Shown here in pieces: positions 6,224 to 8,678 of a stretch of DNA of 8,678 nt. The translations under genes and the position numbers were made by a program. Origin of the DNA: Clostridia bacterium. GTDB taxonomy: Bacteria > Bacillota_A > Clostridia > Oscillospirales > CAG-272. A model generated the notes under the pieces. That model saw nothing but the letters and a program-made list of their open reading frames with translations. It ran no database searches and had not been told where the DNA came from. Each line of letters begins with the position of its first letter. Position 1 is the first letter of the stretch. Location: contig JAFUQY010000100.1 in NCBI GenBank assembly GCA_017472105.1, positions 1 to 8,678 on the forward strand, read 5' to 3'.

Positions 6224-7033
6224 TCAGCTCCAGATTTCAATATCTTTCACGCGATCGTTGAGGTCGGCGTGTTCGTTCTTCACAAATCCGTGTGCGGCGA
6301 GAAAGGCTTCCCCTTCGTCAAACCACACAGTCAGCTTTTCCTTGTAGTGACAGTCGGATGCAATCAGAATCCGTCCGCCGCATTTTTTAATTTCGTCCAC
6401 CATGAAGTCTGCCGGATACGGTACAGTCCGCAGTCCGCGCGCGATGGCACCGGTGTTCAGCTCAAACGTATTGCAGTACTTCACGATCTCGCGGATTGCC
6501 TGCACAGCGTAATCGCGGTACTGTGCGTCGTCCTCGGGAATGAGGCTGTACTTGGTAATCAGGTCGAAATGACCGATGATGTCGGTTTTGTTCCGCGCGA
6601 CGTGCTCGACGAGATTATTGAAATACGCCTTCGCCAGATCCACCATATTGCCGCCGAAATGGGTGTTCACCATGTCCACGAACGCTTCTTTGCTGTGGTC
6701 AATCGGCAGACTGATGCCGCGGCGCACGATTTCGTGAACGGAGCAGAGCAGGTAGTCGTAGTCGCGGGTGGGTACATGGGATTCCCCGTCCAGCTCGATG
6801 CCGGCGTAGAGACGGATTTTGCCCCTGTATTCCTCCGCCAGTGCACGGACTTCGTCATATTCCGCCTGCTCGCCGTCCGGTGACATGCAGTAGGAGGATT
6901 CCTTCGACGCATAGCTGTGGTCGGACATGCCGAGTGCGGTGAATCCGCGGCCGATGGCTTCTTCAACCATTTCCCGGATCGTGTTGTGCCCGTCGGAATA
7001 GACGGAATGGGTATGAAAATTGTGTTTCTGCAT
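6224..7033 (-). CDS. PHP-domain phosphoesterase, HisJ/HisK histidinol-phosphatase family
   Basis: A 269-residue protein with the full set of PHP metal ligands for a multinuclear metal site: H7 and H9 with D14 in NFHTHSVYSDG, D38-H39 in GMSDHS, E80 in GIELDGE, H100 in CSVHEI, H155 in IIGHFDLITKY, and D227-H229 in ASDCHY. ELNTGAIARG at 191-200 and its surroundings are typical of the HisJ family (B. subtilis HisK/YtvP type), and the length fits. Family members dephosphorylate L-histidinol phosphate in histidine synthesis. No his gene is present here, however, and the neighbours are a HAD phosphatase, a propeller protein and a sugar-type oxidoreductase, so a different phosphoester substrate is possible. 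The ATG at 7033 has AAAAGGA (7041-7047) seven bases upstream, overlapping the end of the HAD gene. Family assignment is strong; the specific substrate is not, so no gene symbol is given. Confidence 0.93.
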   Translation of the reverse strand: MQKHNFHTHSVYSDGHNTIREMVEEAIGRGFTALGMSDHSYASKESSYCMSPDGEQAEYDEVRALAEEYRGKIRLYAGIELDGESHVPTRDYDYLLCSVHEIVRRGISLPIDHSKEAFVDMVNTHFGGNMVDLAKAYFNNLVEHVARNKTDIIGHFDLITKYSLIPEDDAQYRDYAVQAIREIVKYCNTFELNTGAIARGLRTVPYPADFMVDEIKKCGGRILIASDCHYKEKLTVWFDEGEAFLAAHGFVKNEHADLNDRVKDIEIWS

Positions 7034-7045
7034 AGATTCTTCCTT

Positions 7046-7708
7046 TTATCTGATGCATCGGCTGAGCAGTTCACGGATGCTGTCAACGGAATCGTCGTAC
7101 TCCGTCACACGTCCGCGGCCTTCACTCTCGCCGAAGCCGTATTTTGCATAAATCAACGGGATGCCCGCTCCGTCCGCACCGGTTTTGTCACTGACCGTGT
7201 CGCCGACGTAGACCGGATCATGGAGCGAATTGCGCCGGATGACGTCTCTGATATTGTCCGCCTTGCATTTCCCGGTACGCCCGGTGCATTCCCAGTCCAT
7301 GATGACGCCGTCCATGCGGTGTGCCCTGATGAACGCCTCGATGTACCCGTCCTGACAGTTGCTGACGATGAACAGCCGCACGCCTCTTCCGTGAAGCGCA
7401 CGCAGAGTCTCCTCGACGCCGTCGTACAGAATCCCGCCGCATTCCGGAAGCAGACGGTTCTCCCAGTCACAGCTTTCCATCATCAGCGCGAACGCATCGT
7501 CAAACGCCAGATCCGGGAAGAAAATCTCCGCCAGCTCTTCGTTGGTCAGACCCATGTACTTCCGCACGTTTTCCACCGTCATCGGCACCGCAGGACTGAG
7601 TCCCGGATGAGCGGCAAGAACACGCACCCATGCATCCGCCGTCACACCGGTCGCGTCCCATAAGGTTCCGTCCAGATCGAACAGAACAGAGTCCCGTATC
7701 TGCGTCAT
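7046..7708 (-). CDS. HAD-superfamily phosphatase (phosphoglycolate phosphatase-like)
   Basis: A 220-residue HAD subfamily IA hydrolase, expected to remove phosphate from a small metabolite through an aspartyl-phosphate intermediate. Motif I is DLDGT at 11-15, with D11 as nucleophile and D13 as general acid/base. A helical cap covers about residues 17-90. Motif II is FIVSN at 113-117 with S116. Motif III is a lysine in GKCKADNI, K147 or K149. Motif IV is YVGDTVSDKTGA at 167-178, with D170 and D174 binding Mg2+. All catalytic positions are intact. HAD phosphatases are often promiscuous, so the substrate cannot be read from the sequence. It is the first gene of the four-gene operon: the ATG at 7708 has GGGAGG (7715-7720) six bases upstream, a strong promoter precedes it, and the PHP gene follows after 12 bases. 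Confidence 0.94.
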   Translation of the reverse strand: MTQIRDSVLFDLDGTLWDATGVTADAWVRVLAAHPGLSPAVPMTVENVRKYMGLTNEELAEIFFPDLAFDDAFALMMESCDWENRLLPECGGILYDGVEETLRALHGRGVRLFIVSNCQDGYIEAFIRAHRMDGVIMDWECTGRTGKCKADNIRDVIRRNSLHDPVYVGDTVSDKTGADGAGIPLIYAKYGFGESEGRGRVTEYDDSVDSIRELLSRCIR

Positions 7709-7739
7709 CGCTTTCCTCCCGTTATTTCAATCTATGAAA

Positions 7740-7768
7740 ATTATACCGCAATCCATCTCTCGGGTCAA
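7740..7768 (-). promoter_or_regulatory. Promoter of the HAD-PHP-propeller-oxidoreductase operon
   Basis: On the minus strand, TTGACC (7763-7768) is followed after exactly 17 bp by TATAAT (7740-7745), matching 11 of 12 consensus positions. The predicted start is near 7733, giving a leader of about 25 bases that contains the ribosome binding site. An 8-bp inverted repeat (7750-7757 and 7790-7797) encloses the -35 box and may be an operator. Confidence 0.88.
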
Positions 7769-7797
7769 GCGTTTTCGGTAAATTTGTCCGATGGATT
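7750..7797. repeat. 8-bp inverted repeat around the operon's -35 box
   Basis: AATCCATC (7750-7757) and its exact reverse complement GATGGATT (7790-7797) are separated by 32 bp. The left arm lies inside the spacer of the operon promoter. The spacing, four helical turns centre to centre, would suit two bound regulator dimers or half-sites, but such a pair could also occur by chance. Confidence 0.35.
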
Positions 7798-7891
7798 CTG
7801 ACAGATCGCACCAAAGGAAAAGCGGAACAGTTCGCATGGTTATAATAAGCTGTGTATATGAGGAAACGGATTCTTTTTTGATTTCCAAAGA

Positions 7892-7921
7892 TTGACATCC
7901 GTTGTTTTTTTATGATATAAT
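7892..7921 (+). promoter_or_regulatory. Near-consensus promoter of the lipoprotein gene
   Basis: A perfect TTGACA (7892-7897) and a perfect TATAAT (7916-7921) are separated by 18 bp, with an added extended -10 TG at 7913-7914 and a T-rich spacer. The start should fall near 7928, about 30 bases before the ATG at 7959. This is the strongest promoter in the window by match to consensus. Confidence 0.93.
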
Positions 7922-7958
7922 GTGCCTGTATTATAAATCATATGAATGAGGTGAAGTA

Positions 7959-8453
7959 ATGCGGATTCTGCTGTATTTTCTTATGCTTGCATTGTTTCTG
8001 ACCGGGTGCACACGCGAAACAGAACAGACCGATCCCCTGCACGCCCCGGACGGAATCAACGTCATCGCCTTTGACGACAGCGAAACCGTCATCGTCACGG
8101 AATACCTCTCGCACATCCCATATGACGGAACCGATGCAAATGTGACAGAGCTTCTGCGTCTGCTGAACCGTCTCACGGAGGGCGAAATCACCTCTCTGCC
8201 CGAAGACACAGAACTGCCGGAGTCAGAGAATTATGTCTTCCTTACGGTACAGGGCGATGGTTACGAACGGTACCTGCATTTCTACCGTCTGTCGGATTCC
8301 GAGTGCGCCTTCCTTTCCCTGCGGAACGACAAACCCGGGCAGAGATGGGAGCACCGCTTCACGTTTTCTTCCGCTGAATGTGCGGAGCTGATCCGGACCG
8401 TTGACGAATGGTACGATAAGCCGGAAAACCGCGTGAATGAACTGACCGACTGA
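7959..8453 (+). CDS. Small lipoprotein of unknown function
   Basis: A 164-residue protein with a clear lipoprotein signal: MRILLYFLMLALFL, then the lipobox L-T-G-C with C17 as the lipidated cysteine. The mature chain of about 148 residues should be anchored on the outer face of the cell membrane. It is acidic, starts with a Glu/Thr-rich spacer, and seems to consist of one alpha/beta domain: NVIAFDDSETVIVTEYL at 28-44, a helix near 54-65 (NVTELLRLLNRL), a strand pair around NYVFLTVQG and RYLHFYRLSD, and a C-terminal helix with AECAELIRTVDEWYD. I do not recognise the family. GAGGTGA (7948-7954) is four bases before the ATG. The gene is monocistronic and divergent from the four-gene operon, sharing a 250-base intergenic region that holds both promoters and no other gene. 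Confidence 0.87.
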   Translation: MRILLYFLMLALFLTGCTRETEQTDPLHAPDGINVIAFDDSETVIVTEYLSHIPYDGTDANVTELLRLLNRLTEGEITSLPEDTELPESENYVFLTVQGDGYERYLHFYRLSDSECAFLSLRNDKPGQRWEHRFTFSSAECAELIRTVDEWYDKPENRVNELTD

Positions 8454-8464
8454 CACAAATCCAT

Positions 8465-8508
8465 ACAAAAAGCCTGCATCCGGGATTTTCTCCCACAAAT
8501 GCAGGCTT
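8465..8508 (-). terminator. Intrinsic terminator between convergent genes, mainly for the minus-strand gene
   Basis: A 10-bp stem, AAGCCTGCAT (8470-8479) with ATGCAGGCTT (8499-8508), is extended inside by GGGA (8482-8485) with TCCC (8491-8494). Read on the minus strand it ends in a T run formed by the stem's end plus the A residues at 8467-8471. On the plus strand only a broken T tract (CACTTTTG) follows, so termination of the lipoprotein gene there may be weaker. Confidence 0.83.
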
Positions 8509-8522
8509 CACTTTTGCTTATC

Positions 8523-8678
8523 TTACTTTACCAGAGCCGCGGTCTTCTTTGCGAGGTCGTCCACTTCCACAAGGTTGTAGCCGGAGATGGAGGTGTTCAG
8601 TCTCTTTTCAAAGGGAGCGTACCAATAGGGATCAATCGCGTTTTCGCCGTTCATGATGCCGACAATGGAGCCGACGGT
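8523..8678 (-). CDS. C-terminal end of an unrecognised protein, cut by the window edge
   Basis: The last 51 codons and a TAA (8523-8525) are visible on the minus strand; the rest lies beyond the right edge. The visible peptide begins TVGSIVGIMNGENAIDPYWYAPFEKR and ends with an amphipathic, Lys/Ala-rich helix DDLAKKTAALVK. The frame is supported by the stop lying just before the minus-strand terminator at 8465-8508 and by codon use like that of the neighbours. The mix of aromatic residues and a lysine-rich C-terminal helix would fit a solute-binding protein or another secreted protein, but this is a guess. No motif identifies it. Confidence 0.65.
   Translation of the reverse strand, partial: TVGSIVGIMNGENAIDPYWYAPFEKRLNTSISGYNLVEVDDLAKKTAALVK

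Noticed and set aside
7841..7846. TATAAT in the divergent intergenic region, plus strand
   Set aside because: No -35-like hexamer is found 16-18 bp upstream and there is no TG extension; the promoter at 7892-7921 is far better placed and matched.
7858..7881. Seven-codon open frame ahead of the lipoprotein gene (leader peptide?)
   Set aside because: It has no ribosome binding site and lies upstream of the predicted transcription start, so it would not be on the lipoprotein transcript.
1..8678. CRISPR array or cas genes that would explain the Card1-like protein
   Set aside because: No regularly spaced direct repeats were seen, and no open frame resembles a Cas protein.

Overview
The window reads as chromosomal DNA from an uncultured or little-studied Firmicute, most likely a gut-type clostridium of fairly high G+C. 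Seen directly: strong AAGGAGG-like ribosome binding sites, TTGACA/TATAAT-type promoters, several hairpin-plus-T-run terminators, and a lipoprotein signal peptide. The taxon is inferred from these and from the protein families; nothing in the window fixes a species. There is no CRISPR array, tRNA, rRNA, transposase or phage gene.

Layout, left to right. (1) 1-729, plus: the 3' end of an unrecognised gene, ending in a terminator that works in both directions. (2) 774-2030, minus: a single-gene unit encoding a DUF1887 / Card1-Can2-like protein, with a CARF-like sensor domain and a PD-(D/E)XK nuclease-like domain. It has its own promoter. (3) 2152-3781, minus: a two-gene unit with a clear extended -10 promoter, encoding a DUF362 protein and then DeoD purine nucleoside phosphorylase, closed by a terminator. 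(4) 3926-7708, minus: a tightly packed four-gene operon with a strong promoter and a perfect 10-bp terminator stem. In transcription order it encodes a HAD phosphatase, a PHP-family (HisJ/HisK-like) phosphoesterase, a probable beta-propeller protein of unknown function, and a Gfo/Idh/MocA oxidoreductase. (5) 7959-8453, plus: a small lipoprotein of unknown function transcribed divergently from a near-consensus promoter. (6) 8523-8678, minus: the C-terminal end of an unrecognised gene, with its terminator.

How the genes may work together. The four-gene operon looks like a small metabolic module: two phosphoester hydrolases, an NAD(P)-dependent sugar or cyclitol-type oxidoreductase, and a propeller protein that could be a lactonase-like enzyme or a binding protein. 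The substrate cannot be read from the sequence. The most unusual gene is the DUF1887 protein. Its best-studied relatives are nucleases activated by cyclic tetra-adenylate made by type III CRISPR systems, yet here it stands alone, and its nuclease motif reads S-x-K where D/E-x-K is expected.
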